Assembly: GCF_008868155.1 (NCBI RefSeq)
Contig: NZ_WBKR01000028.1
Coordinates: forward strand, 1 to 42,009
From: Micromonospora sp. ALFpr18c
Lineage (GTDB): Bacteria; Actinomycetota; Actinomycetes; Mycobacteriales; Micromonosporaceae
Direction of reading: 5' to 3'
Length of the DNA: 42,009 nucleotides
Each line of letters starts with the position of its first letter. Position 1 is the first letter of the stretch. Below are positions 1 to 8,737 of the stretch, in pieces. Position numbers and translations under genes: made by a program. The notes below the pieces were generated by a model. It saw only the letters and a program-made list of their open reading frames with translations, was not told where the DNA came from and ran no database searches.

Positions 1-228
1 GTGCGGGATCTCCGGTACAAGATGATCATGGCGTTGAACGCGGCGGATCTGGGCGACCCGATCTGCGAGCAGGTGGCCGAGATCTGCGCCGAGATCGCCG
101 AGCAGCACTGCGCCGAGTTCGGCCACACGCCTGCGCTGCGTACCGGCGAGATCGCCGAACTGGCCACCGGCGAGCCGGCCCTGACCTGGGCGCCGTCCAC
201 CCCCGACGCCGGGCAGCGTGCCTGGTGA
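1..228 (+). CDS. Hypothetical protein, probably 5'-truncated by the window edge
   Basis: An open frame runs from the first base to a TGA at 226-228 and encodes at least 75 residues. A GTG occupies bases 1-3, but no ribosome binding site can be judged, so the true start may lie outside the window. The product is acidic, has no membrane segment, and carries Cys residues in the stretch PICEQVAEICAEIAEQHC. I do not recognise a family. The stop overlaps the start of the pirin gene by four bases (GTGA), which suggests translational coupling in one operon. Confidence 0.55.
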   Translation: MRDLRYKMIMALNAADLGDPICEQVAEICAEIAEQHCAEFGHTPALRTGEIAELATGEPALTWAPSTPDAGQRAW

Positions 229-986
229 CCGCCCCCGCCCCGGCGGTCGACGTACGCCGTGCCGACGACCGGTTCGCCACCCGGATCTCCTGGCTCGACT
301 CCAAGCACTCGTTCTCGTTCTCCCGGCACTACGACCCGGCGAACACCCACCACGGCCTGCTGCTGGTCAACAACGACGACGTGGTCCGACCGGGCGCCGG
401 CTTCGAGACCCACCCGCACCAGGACATGGAGATCGTTACCTGGGTGCTGCGGGGCTCGCTGGTGCACCAGGACTCGACCGGCCACTCCGGGGTGATCTAC
501 CCGGGTCTGGCGCAGCGGATGAGCGCCGGCACCGGCATCCTGCACTCCGAGAAGAACGACGCCTGGCGGCTCAACAACCAGGAGCCGCACAGCGACCCCG
601 TGCACTTCGTGCAGATGTGGGTGCTCCCCGACGAGCAGGGCGTCGACCCCGGTTACGAGCAACTGGAGATCGAGGACGAGCTGCTCCGCGGCGGCCTGGT
701 GCCGATCGCCTCCGGAATGGACCGCTACGACGGCGCGTCGGCGATCCGGATCCGCAACCGCTACGCGACCCTGCACGCCGCCCGGCTCGTCCCCGGCGAC
801 GAGGTCACCATCCCGGACGCGCCCTTCGTGCACCTGTACGTGCCCGACGGCACGGTCACCCTGGAGGACAGCGGCCCACTCGCCACCGGCGACGCCGCCC
901 GGCTCACCATGACGGGCGGACGACGGGTCACCGCCGACGAACCGGCCGAGATCCTCGTCTGGGAGATGCACGCCACCGTCGCGTGA
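225..986 (+). CDS. Pirin family bicupin protein
   Basis: This encodes a 253-residue protein with the two-cupin layout of pirins, which are non-haem metal proteins; some members oxidise quercetin and others act as transcriptional cofactors. The N-terminal cupin shows the metal-ligand pattern H63-x-H65 (in HPHQDMEIVTW) and H107-x-E109 (in GTGILHSEKND), matching the His-x-His / His-x-Glu quartet of characterised pirins. The sequence between them (VLRGSLVHQDSTGHSGVI) is the usual pirin core. The GTG start overlaps the upstream stop by four bases. A strong hairpin follows the gene. The physiological substrate cannot be read from the sequence. Confidence 0.92.
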   Translation: MTAPAPAVDVRRADDRFATRISWLDSKHSFSFSRHYDPANTHHGLLLVNNDDVVRPGAGFETHPHQDMEIVTWVLRGSLVHQDSTGHSGVIYPGLAQRMSAGTGILHSEKNDAWRLNNQEPHSDPVHFVQMWVLPDEQGVDPGYEQLEIEDELLRGGLVPIASGMDRYDGASAIRIRNRYATLHAARLVPGDEVTIPDAPFVHLYVPDGTVTLEDSGPLATGDAARLTMTGGRRVTADEPAEILVWEMHATVA

Positions 987-1016
987 CCGGTGACAGCTCG
1001 CACCTGCGTCTCCCGT

Positions 1017-1088
1017 GATCACGCTCGAACATGGATGTAGTGGCCTCCCCGGATACGGAGGCCACTACATCCTGGATCGAGCACGATC
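1017..1088. terminator. Long palindrome between convergent genes (bidirectional terminator)
   Basis: A perfect 16-bp stem (1033-1048 with 1057-1072) encloses an 8-nt loop. An outer stem (1017-1028 with 1077-1088) extends it, broken only by two G-U type pairs and a small internal loop. It lies between the convergent ends of the pirin and gnd genes. This placement fits termination from both sides. There is no long T tract, as is common in actinomycete terminators. Confidence 0.75.
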
Positions 1089-1157
1089 TTGCGGGCACCC
1101 GCGCGGGCGCGCGGGCCGCGAGGCGCGCGGGCGTGGAGCGCCCGCGCGCCGTTGCGC

Positions 1158-2600
1158 CTACGCGGGGGACTCGGTGCGGTCGCCGGCCCAGGTGGTGTGG
1201 AACGAACCCGCGCGGTCGACCCGCTGGTAGGTGTGCGCGCCGAAGTTGTCCCGCAGACCCTGGATCAGCGCGGCGGGCAGCCGCTCCGCGCGCAGCGCGT
1301 CGAAGTACGCCAGCGACGACGAGAAGGCGGGCGTCGGCACCCCGGCCCGCGCCGCGTCGGCCACGACCCGCCGCCAGCTCGGCACGCCGGCGCCGACCGC
1401 CTCGGCGAAGTACGGTGCCACCAGCAGCGTCGGCAGGTCCGGCTGCTCGTCGTACGCCTCGCGGATCCGGTTCAGGAAGCGCGCCCGGATGATGCAGCCG
1501 CCCCGCCAGATCGTCGCCGTGCCGCCGAGGTCGATGTCCCAGTCGTACTCCTGGCTGCCGGCGCGAATGTGGTCGAAGCCCTGCGCGTACGCGACGATCT
1601 TGGAAGCGAGCAGCGCCCGGCGGACGTCCTCGACGAACGCGTCCCGGTCGGCGACCTGCCACTTCTCACCGGCGTCCGGGAACGCCCGGCGTGCCGCCTC
1701 GCGCTGGTCGACGTGCCCGGACAGCGAGCGGGCGAAGGTCGCCTCGGCGATCCCGGTGATCGGGATGCCCAGGTCGAGGGCGCTCTGCACGGTCCACCGT
1801 CCGGTGCCCTTCTGCTCGGCCCGGTCCTGCACGATGTCGACGAACGCGCGGCCGGTCGCCGCGTCCGTGTGCGCGAGCACGTCGGCGGTGATCTCGATGA
1901 GGAACGACTCCAGCTCGCCGTTGTTCCAGTCGCGGAAGATCTCCGCGATCTCCGCCGGCGTCGCGTCCAGACCGGCCCGCAACAGGTCGTACGCCTCGGC
2001 GATGAGCTGCATGTCGGCGTACTCGATGCCGTTGTGCACCATCTTCACGAAGTGCCCGGCACCGTCCGGCCCGATGTGCGTGCAGCACGGGACGCCGTCC
2101 ACGTGGGCGGCGATCTTCTCGAACATCGGCCCGAGCTTGGCGTACGACTCGGCGGAGCCGCCCGGCATGATGCTCGGCCCGAGCAGCGCGCCCTCCTCGC
2201 CACCGGAGACGCCGGTGCCGCTGAAGTGCAGGCCCTGCGCGCGCAGCGCCTCCTCACGGCGGCGCGTGTCGGCGAAGTGGGCGTTGCCGCAGTCGACGAT
2301 GATGTCGCCCTCCTCCAGCAGCGGCACCAGTTCGTCGATCACCGCGTCGGTGGGCGCGCCGGCCTTGACCATCACGATGACCGCGCGGGGCCGTTCCAGT
2401 GACGCCACGAAATCGGCCATCGTCTCGCCGGGCACGAACGTGCCCTCGTCGCCGTGCTCGGCGACGAGGCTGCGGGTGCGCTCCGGTGATCGGTTGTGCA
2501 CCGCCACCGTGAAGCCGTTGCGGGCCAGGTTGCGGGCCAGATTGCGGCCCATCACCGCCAGCCCGGTCACACCGATCTGCGCCGTCGCCTGCTCAGCCAT
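1158..2600 (-). CDS. gnd: 6-phosphogluconate dehydrogenase, decarboxylating (NADP-dependent)
   Basis: The product is about 480 residues, the usual length of the long (homodimeric) 6PGDH class. It oxidatively decarboxylates 6-phosphogluconate to ribulose 5-phosphate in the pentose phosphate pathway, producing NADPH. The N-terminal Rossmann motif is GVTGLAVMGRNLARNLARNG, with the NADP-type NRSPERT that follows. The substrate site is GVSGGEEGALLGPSIMPGG, and the catalytic Lys lies in GHFVKMVHNGIEY. The C-terminal domain (WDIDLGGTATIWRGGCIIRA) is intact. An in-frame GTG exists at 2612, but a GAAGG motif directly abuts it, so the ATG at 2600, about 11 nt downstream of that motif, is preferred. Confidence 0.95.
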   Translation of the reverse strand: MAEQATAQIGVTGLAVMGRNLARNLARNGFTVAVHNRSPERTRSLVAEHGDEGTFVPGETMADFVASLERPRAVIVMVKAGAPTDAVIDELVPLLEEGDIIVDCGNAHFADTRRREEALRAQGLHFSGTGVSGGEEGALLGPSIMPGGSAESYAKLGPMFEKIAAHVDGVPCCTHIGPDGAGHFVKMVHNGIEYADMQLIAEAYDLLRAGLDATPAEIAEIFRDWNNGELESFLIEITADVLAHTDAATGRAFVDIVQDRAEQKGTGRWTVQSALDLGIPITGIAEATFARSLSGHVDQREAARRAFPDAGEKWQVADRDAFVEDVRRALLASKIVAYAQGFDHIRAGSQEYDWDIDLGGTATIWRGGCIIRARFLNRIREAYDEQPDLPTLLVAPYFAEAVGAGVPSWRRVVADAARAGVPTPAFSSSLAYFDALRAERLPAALIQGLRDNFGAHTYQRVDRAGSFHTTWAGDRTESPA

Positions 2601-2725
2601 CCGTGCCGCCACCCTTCGTCGCCACTATTGACTTGAACCTATCGTGACGCGCGCCGATACGGACCAGTGATCGACGTCCCGTTACTCCTGGTAGTTTCGG
2701 TGCTGCCGACGGTGGCCCCCGGGGG

Positions 2726-3022
2726 TCAGCCCTCGGCGAGGCGGGCTTCGATCCGGGCGACCTTTCCGGCGAGCGCATCGGTGACCCCGGGCCGGACGTC
2801 GGCCTTGAGCACCACGCTGACCCGGGGTGCCTGCGCGGCCACCACGTCGACCGCCCGCTTCACCACCGCCATCACCTCGTCCCACTCGCCCTCGACGGTG
2901 GTGAACATGGCATCGGTCCGGTTGGGCAGGCCGGACTCACGGACCACCCGCACCGCCTCGGCGACCAGGTCGCCCACGGAGTCACCGCCACCGAGCGGGG
3001 TGATCGAGAACGCGATCAGCAT
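2726..3022 (-). CDS. MTH1187/YkoF-like thiamine-binding protein
   Basis: This is a 98-residue single-domain protein starting [20 protein letters not shown] and containing [18 protein letters not shown]. That pattern is typical of the thiamine-binding DUF77/MTH1187 family, small ferredoxin-like-fold proteins related to YkoF. Family members bind thiamine or related pyrimidines and often occur near thiamine uptake genes. Here the riboswitch-controlled ECF operon begins 0.7 kb away on the same strand, with one small plus-strand gene in between. No strong ribosome binding site is visible before the ATG. A longer open frame upstream is spurious, because it runs antisense to the neighbouring gene. 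Confidence 0.8.
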   Translation of the reverse strand: MLIAFSITPLGGGDSVGDLVAEAVRVVRESGLPNRTDAMFTTVEGEWDEVMAVVKRAVDVVAAQAPRVSVVLKADVRPGVTDALAGKVARIEARLAEG

Positions 3023-3314
3023 GTGCCGATCGTGCCAGTAATTCGGGTGCGCGTCCGGCCGGGCGGTGGTTAGGGTTTCGGGCATGCGTAACTGACGCCC
3101 CATCTTCCGAGCCGGTCCGCCGCCCCGGCGTCGCGGTCCGTGCGCTCCCGGGCGTCCCGCATCTCCCCGCCGCCGTGACACGGCTGGCGCTGCCCGACCC
3201 CGGTGAGCAGTCCCTTCCCCATTCGACCGTCGCGTTTGCGGCGGTCGCCAGCCGATCCGACCGGCCGCCGGAGCGCGGGACCGGCCGTGCCGGTCGGCAC
3301 CGAAGGAGGCCCGG

Positions 3315-3698
3315 ATGCCCGCCAGGCGTAATCCGAAGAAGTCCCGTACCCCGCAAGCGACACCGCTCGGCATCGACCCGGCGGCCGGCCACGGCCCGCT
3401 CCCCACCCTGCCCGTGGAGTCGGCGCTGCCGGTCGAGGTGGGAGCGGCCGGGACGCCGACGCCCGACGTGCCGGTCGTGGTCGACGTGCCCGCGGTGCTC
3501 GACGCACCGCCTGCGCTGGACGTGCCCGCGGTGCTGGAAGCACCCGCGGTGCCGGACGTTTCGCCGGTCGACCCCTCGCCGGCCGCGAAAGCGGTGGCAC
3601 CGAAGGCCGGCCCGCCGCAGACCGGCGGAGCCCGCTCGGCAGGCGGCAAGAGCCAGCGAGCCGGCCAGCCCCGCCGCTACGCCTTCCGCCGCAGCTGA
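3315..3698 (+). CDS. Small Ala/Pro/Val-rich repetitive protein, unknown function
   Basis: The ATG is preceded by a near-perfect ribosome binding site (AAGGAGG at 3303-3309), so the 127-residue frame is probably real. The product has three parts: a basic N-terminus ([13 protein letters not shown]), a central run of degenerate 5-8 residue repeats of the type DVPAVLDAP / DVPAVLEAP, and a basic Gly/Ser/Arg-rich tail ending RRYAFRRS. It looks intrinsically disordered and has no signal peptide or membrane segment. I do not recognise it. Two basic ends around an acidic, Pro-rich middle would suit a nucleic-acid or protein-binding linker, but this is only inference. Confidence 0.7.
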   Translation: MPARRNPKKSRTPQATPLGIDPAAGHGPLPTLPVESALPVEVGAAGTPTPDVPVVVDVPAVLDAPPALDVPAVLEAPAVPDVSPVDPSPAAKAVAPKAGPPQTGGARSAGGKSQRAGQPRRYAFRRS

Positions 3699-3719
3699 CC
3701 ACCCCGCGGGGCGGGGGGA

Positions 3720-4520
3720 TCAGCTGAGCAGGGGGCGGAAGGTGCCCAGGAGGACGCTTGTTGTCAGGGCTGCTCCGGCGAGCAGGACCGAGCCGGCGAT
3801 CAGGAGGGCGTCGGCGCGGGTGAAGGACTGCCGGCGGGCCACGGTGCGGGGTGTGCCGGCGTCGAAGCCGCGCGCGTCCATCGCCACCGCGAGCCGGGTG
3901 CCCCGACGGATCGCCCCGACCAGCAGCGCGAACGCGGTGGAGGTGAACAGCCGCAGTTTCGCCACCGGGTTGCGTCCGGCGTCGACGCCCCGCGCCCGCC
4001 GGGCCATGCTGATCATCTGCCACTCCTGGCCGAGCAGCGGCACCAGCCGGAACGCGGCCAGCGCCCCGATGGCGAACCGCGCGGGTGCCTTCGCGTTCTG
4101 GATCAGCGCGTCGGCCAGGTCGGTGGGGTCCGTGGTGGCGAAGACGATCACGCCGGGCAGGGCCACCGCGAACACGCGCAGCACCAGACCGAGTGCGGTG
4201 AGCAGCACACCGGTGCTCACCAGCACCGGCCCCGCGTCCAGCAGTACCCGGCCGGAGCGGTCGGCGGCGAACAGCACCAGGGTGACGAGGATGCCGGCGG
4301 CGCTGAGCAGTAGCGGCAGGGCGCGCCGGGCCAGCACCCGGTAGCGGATGCCGAACAGCGGCAGCAGCGCGAGTTCGAGTGCGATGGCGATCGCCGGGGC
4401 GACCGGGTCCAGAGTGGCCAGCAGGATGAACGAGAAGGCCAGCGCGGCGGCGACCTTCGCCACCGGGTTGCGGCGGGCCAGGGGCGCGCCGGGCGCGGCG
4501 ACCGGCTCGATACTGATCAT
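3720..4520 (-). CDS. ECF transporter T component (CbiQ/YkoC-like)
   Basis: This 266-residue membrane protein has 5-6 hydrophobic segments. It carries the two Ala-Arg-Gly coupling motifs of energy-coupling-factor T subunits: ARRARGVDAGRNP near residue 178 and AMDARGFDAGTP near 217. These cytoplasmic helices transmit ATP hydrolysis from the ATPase to the substrate-binding S component. The start ATG overlaps the stop of the ATPase gene by four bases (ATGA), so the two are translationally coupled. It is the last gene of the TPP-riboswitch operon and corresponds to YkoC of the Bacillus ykoFEDC thiamine/HMP system. Confidence 0.9.
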   Translation of the reverse strand: MISIEPVAAPGAPLARRNPVAKVAAALAFSFILLATLDPVAPAIAIALELALLPLFGIRYRVLARRALPLLLSAAGILVTLVLFAADRSGRVLLDAGPVLVSTGVLLTALGLVLRVFAVALPGVIVFATTDPTDLADALIQNAKAPARFAIGALAAFRLVPLLGQEWQMISMARRARGVDAGRNPVAKLRLFTSTAFALLVGAIRRGTRLAVAMDARGFDAGTPRTVARRQSFTRADALLIAGSVLLAGAALTTSVLLGTFRPLLS

Positions 4521-5950
4521 CGGCTGCCGGCCGGGGCCCGCTGGAGGGTGACGGTGCGGTCGGCGAGCGCGGCGACGAAGTCCGCGTCGTGGGTGACCGC
4601 GACGATGCCGTGCCCGGCGTCGCGGAGGTCGGCGAACAGGTCGACCAGTTCCCGCCAGGTCCGCCGGTCCTGGCCGAAGGTGGGTTCGTCGCAGATCAGC
4701 AGGCGGGGCGCGGTGGCCAGGGCGGTCGCCACGCTCAGCCGCCGCGCTTCCCCACCCGAGAGGGTGTACGGGTTGGCTGCCGCGAGCCGTGCCAGTCGTA
4801 GCCGCTCCAGCAGCGCGGCCACGGTGTCCTTGACGGCTGCCTCGGTCTGGCCGGTGCGGCGCGGGCCGAGGGCCAGTTCGTCGAAGACGGTGCCGGTGAC
4901 GAACTGGTGCTCCGGGTCCTGAAAGACCGACCCGATGCGCCGGGCCAGCGCGGGCGCACGCCAGCGGTGCGGGGGAGTGCGGTGATCCGGCCCGGCCAGC
5001 TCGGCGGAGGCGGTGACCCGGCCGGTGCCCGGTCGCAGCAGCCCGCCGAGCAGTAGGGCCAGGGTGGACTTGCCGGCGCCGTTGGGACCTCGTACGGCGA
5101 GTGCCTCGCCGGCGCGTACCGCGAGGTCGGTGGGGCCCAGCCGGGGCGGCAGGCCGAGCCGTTCGGCGGTGATCAGCAGGTCCCCGGCGGCGGCGGTGGC
5201 CGGCCGGGGCGTGATGGGGTGACCGGGCACCCACACGCCCTGGGCGGCGAGGGCGGCACCGTGCGCGGCGAAGACCGCCTCGGGTGGCCCGTCGGCGCGG
5301 ACCCCGCCGCCGGGTTCCAGGACGACCACCCGGTCGACCAGCGGCAGCGCCTCGGCGACCCGGTGCTCGACCAGGATCAGCGTGGTGTCGGCGTCCAGGG
5401 CGCCGGCCACCGCCTGCCGGACCAGGTCCGCGCCGGCCGGGTCGAGGTTGGCGGTCGGCTCGTCGAGCAGCAGCAGGCCGGGCCGCAGGGCCAGCGCGCC
5501 GGCCAGGGCGAGACGTTGCTGTTCCCCGCCGGAGAGCGCCGCCGTGTTGCGGTCCCGGGGGTACGGGAAGCCGACCCGGCGCAGCGCCTCGTCGACGCGG
5601 GGCCAGATCTCGCCGGTCGGTACGCCCCGGTTCTCCAGCCCGAACGCGACGTCGTCGCCGCTGCGGGCCATCACCAGTTGCGTCTCCGGGTCCTGGAAGA
5701 CGATGCCGACCCGTTCCCGGCCCTTGCGCGGGTCGAGCCCGTCGATCTCGACGGTGCCCTCCTGCTCGCCGGAGTCCTCCGGCAGCAGCCCGGCGAGCGC
5801 GCTGAGCAGGGTGCTCTTTCCGGCCCCCGAGGGACCGAGCAGGAGAACCCGCTCGCCGTCCTCAACCCGCAGGTCAACCCCGCGCAGAGCCCACGCCCGC
5901 CGCCCGGCGTGCCGCCACCCGAACCCGCGCAGCAGTACCCCGCCCACCAC
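4517..5950 (-). CDS. ECF transporter double ATPase (YkoD-like)
   Basis: One chain of about 477 residues holds two ABC ATPase domains. The first has Walker A GPSGAGKST (residues 39-47), signature LSGGEQQR and Walker B LLLLDEPTANLD. The second has Walker A GPNGAGKST (about 284-292), signature LSGGEARR and LLICDEPTFGQD, with the terminal VTHDADF switch region. The fused pair replaces the separate EcfA and EcfA' subunits. The frame stays open to 6040, but that extension translates the 5990-6044 palindrome. The GTG at 5950, six bases after a GGAAGGGGG ribosome binding site, is the better start. In the second signature, GGEARR replaces the usual GGE/QQQR. Confidence 0.9.
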   Translation of the reverse strand: MVGGVLLRGFGWRHAGRRAWALRGVDLRVEDGERVLLLGPSGAGKSTLLSALAGLLPEDSGEQEGTVEIDGLDPRKGRERVGIVFQDPETQLVMARSGDDVAFGLENRGVPTGEIWPRVDEALRRVGFPYPRDRNTAALSGGEQQRLALAGALALRPGLLLLDEPTANLDPAGADLVRQAVAGALDADTTLILVEHRVAEALPLVDRVVVLEPGGGVRADGPPEAVFAAHGAALAAQGVWVPGHPITPRPATAAAGDLLITAERLGLPPRLGPTDLAVRAGEALAVRGPNGAGKSTLALLLGGLLRPGTGRVTASAELAGPDHRTPPHRWRAPALARRIGSVFQDPEHQFVTGTVFDELALGPRRTGQTEAAVKDTVAALLERLRLARLAAANPYTLSGGEARRLSVATALATAPRLLICDEPTFGQDRRTWRELVDLFADLRDAGHGIVAVTHDADFVAALADRTVTLQRAPAGSR

Positions 5951-5989
5951 ACCCACCCCCTTCCGACCCGGGCTCCACCCTGCACGGCT

Positions 5990-6044
5990 GATCATGAGGT
6001 TGACGGTGGTTCTGACGATCCATCCACCCGTCAACCTCATGATC
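5990..6044. terminator. Intercistronic palindrome inside the thiamine-uptake operon
   Basis: Perfect 17-bp arms (5990-6006 and 6028-6044) are extended inward by a few pairs with one bulge, around a 21-nt loop. It lies in the 111-bp gap between the S-component gene and the ATPase gene, which are on the same strand. It could be a partial terminator that lowers expression of the energising module, or an mRNA-stabilising hairpin for the upstream cistron. The outer arm starts with GATCATGA, like other palindromes in this window. Confidence 0.65.
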
Positions 6045-6061
6045 GACGCGAGTGGGTGGGG

Positions 6062-6649
6062 TCAGATGGGGGCTCGGTCCCGGGCCACCGGGAAGCGGTC
6101 CAGGACGCCCGTGTTGGCCAGGGCCTTTGTGAGCAGCCAGCCGCCTACGCCGGCGATCACGGTGGCGCTGACGACGGTCAGCAGCGCGTACGGGATGCGG
6201 TAGTCGACCAGCGCGTAGTCGACGTTCCAGATGAAGAAGTCGAACAGCGCGGCGCTGAGACCCGTCAACGCGCCGGCCAACACGGCGGTCGGCAGCCGGA
6301 ACGACCGGTACCGGAAGGCGGCGAACGCCAGTTCGGCGCCGAGGCCCTGCACGATGCCCTGCGGGATCACCGTGCCGGCCCACTGGCTGCCCAGCAGCGC
6401 GGAGAGCACCGCCGCCACCGTCTCGCAGTAGAGGGCGGCGCCGGGCTTGCGGATGACCAGGCCGCCGATGACGGCCGGCATCAGCCACACGCCGTAGAGC
6501 AGGGTCTGCGCCGGTGGGAAGAAGGCGAACGCCCCCTCGGTGGCGCTCCAGACCAGGCCCCAGGCCCAGAAGATGACGCCGAAGGCCACCGCGATCACCG
6601 AGGCGACCACGATGTCGATGGTGCGCCAACGGTTGGTGGTGTTGTCCAT
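6062..6649 (-). CDS. ykoE: ECF transporter S component, YkoE family (thiamine/HMP)
   Basis: This 195-residue integral membrane protein has five or six hydrophobic helices. It begins MDNTTNRWRTIDIVVASVIA and contains PAVIGGLVIRKPGAALYCE and QGLGAELAFAAFRYRSF, the conserved parts of the YkoE family. It is the substrate-binding subunit for thiamine or its hydroxymethylpyrimidine precursor and docks on the CbiQ-like T subunit encoded downstream. The ATG at 6649 follows a GGGAGC ribosome binding site with 7-nt spacing. A TPP riboswitch precedes it in the leader, so vitamin status directly controls the operon. The assignment rests on both sequence and riboswitch. Confidence 0.9.
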   Translation of the reverse strand: MDNTTNRWRTIDIVVASVIAVAFGVIFWAWGLVWSATEGAFAFFPPAQTLLYGVWLMPAVIGGLVIRKPGAALYCETVAAVLSALLGSQWAGTVIPQGIVQGLGAELAFAAFRYRSFRLPTAVLAGALTGLSAALFDFFIWNVDYALVDYRIPYALLTVVSATVIAGVGGWLLTKALANTGVLDRFPVARDRAPI

Positions 6650-6735
6650 GCTGTGCTCCCAGTTCAAGGAAAAGAACCAGGAGAAGACGCACGCCGCGCC
6701 CGGTGGCACCGGACGACGGCGCGGCTGGAGGTCGA

Positions 6736-6823
<88 letters not shown>

Positions 6824-6922
6824 ATGTGAAGTTGTCTCGCTGACGCTAGCACCGACCAGGGGTGCCAGCCCAGCAGGGCGTCCGCCCCACCTCGGCGTCC
6901 GGCCCGGCGGAAGCCGGCTGGG

Positions 6923-6928
6923 TAGGCT
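6923..6928 (+). promoter_or_regulatory. -10 element TAGGCT of a leaderless promoter
   Basis: TAGGCT stands exactly 7 nt before the ATG at 6936. No Shine-Dalgarno sequence precedes that ATG. The geometry places the transcription start on or next to the A of the start codon. Confidence 0.6.
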
Positions 6929-6935
6929 GACGATC

Positions 6936-7766
6936 ATGCGGGTCGACGCACGAGGTCTCATGTTCGAGGTACGCGCCGGTGGGCCGCCGGACGGCGAGGC
7001 CGTCCTGTTGCTGCACGGCTTCCCCCAGCACAGCGGCGAATGGGACGACGTCGTCCCCGCGCTGCACGCGGCCGGGCTGCGCACGTACGCGCTGGATCAG
7101 CGCGGCTACTCGCCCGACGCCCGACCGGCGGCGGTGGACGCGTACCGGATCCCGGAACTGGTCGCCGACGTGGTGGCGGTGCTCGACGCGCTCGGCCTGG
7201 ACGCCGTCCACCTGGTCGGCCATGACTGGGGCGCGGTGGTGGCCTGGGCGGTGGCGGCCGCGCACCCCGAGCGGGTCCGCACGCTCACGGCGGTGTCGGT
7301 GCCGCATCCCGCGGCCATGGCGCACGCCCTCGCCACCGACACCGAGCAGAAGGCGCGCTCGTCGTACATGGCGTTGTTCCGCAAGCCGGGCACGGCCGAG
7401 AGGGTGCTGCTGGCCTTCCACGCCGCGGCCCTGCGCAAGATGCTCGGCAGCGTGGGTGACGCGTCCCGGGTAGCCCGCTACGCGGACCCGATGCGTGAGC
7501 CGGGCGCGCTCACCGCCGCCCTGAACTGGTACCGGGCGATGTCCCGATCCGACCTGGCCGGCGTCGGCCCGGTCGAGGTGCCCACCACGTACGTGTGGAG
7601 CGACCGGGACGTCGCGATCGGCCGCACCGCCGCCGAGGCGTGCGCCGCCAACGTCACCGGCGACTACCGCTTCGTGGCGTTGCCCGGGGTGAGTCACTGG
7701 ATCCCGGACACCGCGCCCGGGCCGCTCGCCGAGGCGATCCTGGCCCGGGCCACCGCAACGGCCTGA
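6936..7766 (+). CDS. Alpha/beta hydrolase, epoxide-hydrolase-like
   Basis: This encodes 276 residues with the alpha/beta-hydrolase core. The oxyanion segment is LLLHGFPQHSGEW. The nucleophile elbow is VGHDWGAVVAW, with Asp97 in place of the usual Ser. The acid residue lies in WSDRDVAIG (D223 or D225), and the catalytic His is His254 in PGVSHWIPD. An Asp nucleophile in HDWGA is the hallmark of the epoxide hydrolase/haloalkane dehalogenase branch, so hydrolysis of an epoxide via an ester intermediate is likely; the substrate is unknown. A frame extending upstream to 6540 is spurious, because it covers the riboswitch. The gene is divergent from the thiamine operon. Confidence 0.9.
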   Translation: MRVDARGLMFEVRAGGPPDGEAVLLLHGFPQHSGEWDDVVPALHAAGLRTYALDQRGYSPDARPAAVDAYRIPELVADVVAVLDALGLDAVHLVGHDWGAVVAWAVAAAHPERVRTLTAVSVPHPAAMAHALATDTEQKARSSYMALFRKPGTAERVLLAFHAAALRKMLGSVGDASRVARYADPMREPGALTAALNWYRAMSRSDLAGVGPVEVPTTYVWSDRDVAIGRTAAEACAANVTGDYRFVALPGVSHWIPDTAPGPLAEAILARATATA

Positions 7767-7866
7767 GCCGGGCGGTCGACATCGGGATGTGGCGGGTCGA
7801 TGCGCCGGCGGGCGGCGGTCGACCTCGCGTGCACTGGCTGGCCCGCAATCGGACGACGGAGGACGC

Positions 7867-8616
7867 ATGACGGTGAGTGCCGAGGACTACCTGGCCGTGG
7901 TGACCGAGACGATCGGGCGGGTGGCCGCCAGTCAGCGCGAGGCGGTGGGGCGGGCCGCCGACCTGATCGCCGACGCGGTCCGTGCCGACGGGGTGGTGCA
8001 CGCGTTCGGTACCGGCCACTCGGAGGCCCTCGCCATGGAGATCGCCGGGCGGGCGGGTGGCCTGGTGCCGACCAACCGGATCGCGCTGCGTGACCTGGTG
8101 CTGCTCGGCGGCGAACCGGCCGAGCGGCTCGGCCCGCTGCTGGAGCGCGACCCGGAGGTGGCCCACCGGCTCTACGAACTGGCCCCGGTACGGCCCACCG
8201 ACGTGTTCGTGCTGGCCTCGAACTCGGGGGTCAACGGCGCGATGGTGGAGTTCGCCGCGCTGGTGAAGGAACGCGGGCACGGGCTGGTGGCGATCACCTC
8301 CGCGCTGCACTCCGGCCGGATGACCTCCCGGCACCCGTCCGGTCGCAAGCTGGCCGACCTCGCCGACGTGGTGCTCGACAACGGTGCGCCGTACGGCGAC
8401 GCGACCCTGCCGTTGCCCGGCGGCGGCGCGGTCGGCGCGGTCTCCTCGATCACGGCGGCGCTGCTGGCCCAGCAGGTCACCGTGGAGGTGGTGGCCCGGT
8501 TGCTGGCGGCGGGGGAGCGGCCCCCGGTCTACCTGTCGGCGAACATCCCCGACGGTGACGCGCACAACGCGGAGTTGGAGGCCCGGTACGCGGGTCGGAT
8601 CCGGCGCGGGTCCTGA
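7867..8616 (+). CDS. SIS-domain protein (UPF0309-like sugar isomerase domain)
   Basis: This 249-residue cytoplasmic protein has a sugar-isomerase (SIS) domain. Phosphosugar-binding signatures are VVHAFGTGHSEALAMEIAGR near residues 43-62 and VLASNSGVNGAMVE near residues 117-130. The region TSRHPSGRKLADLADVVLDN is typical of the UPF0309 group. Such proteins bind phosphorylated amino sugars and act as isomerases or regulators; which one applies here cannot be told. The ATG at 7867 follows GGAGGA (7857-7862). It stands 100 bases downstream of the hydrolase in the same direction, possibly as a separate unit. Confidence 0.87.
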   Translation: MTVSAEDYLAVVTETIGRVAASQREAVGRAADLIADAVRADGVVHAFGTGHSEALAMEIAGRAGGLVPTNRIALRDLVLLGGEPAERLGPLLERDPEVAHRLYELAPVRPTDVFVLASNSGVNGAMVEFAALVKERGHGLVAITSALHSGRMTSRHPSGRKLADLADVVLDNGAPYGDATLPLPGGGAVGAVSSITAALLAQQVTVEVVARLLAAGERPPVYLSANIPDGDAHNAELEARYAGRIRRGS

Positions 8617-8737
8617 CACACGTCGCCGAGATGAACGGCAGGTGTCGTGAACCTGTTTCACGCTCGGCCGGGTGGGGCATTGGCGTTGCTGCCGGCGGCC
8701 GGGACCGCCGGCAGTAGCGTCTCACCGGAGGTAGCGC

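Noticed and set aside
1089..2631. Two long plus-strand frames opposite gnd
   Set aside because: gnd is certain on the other strand. These are GC-bias shadows.
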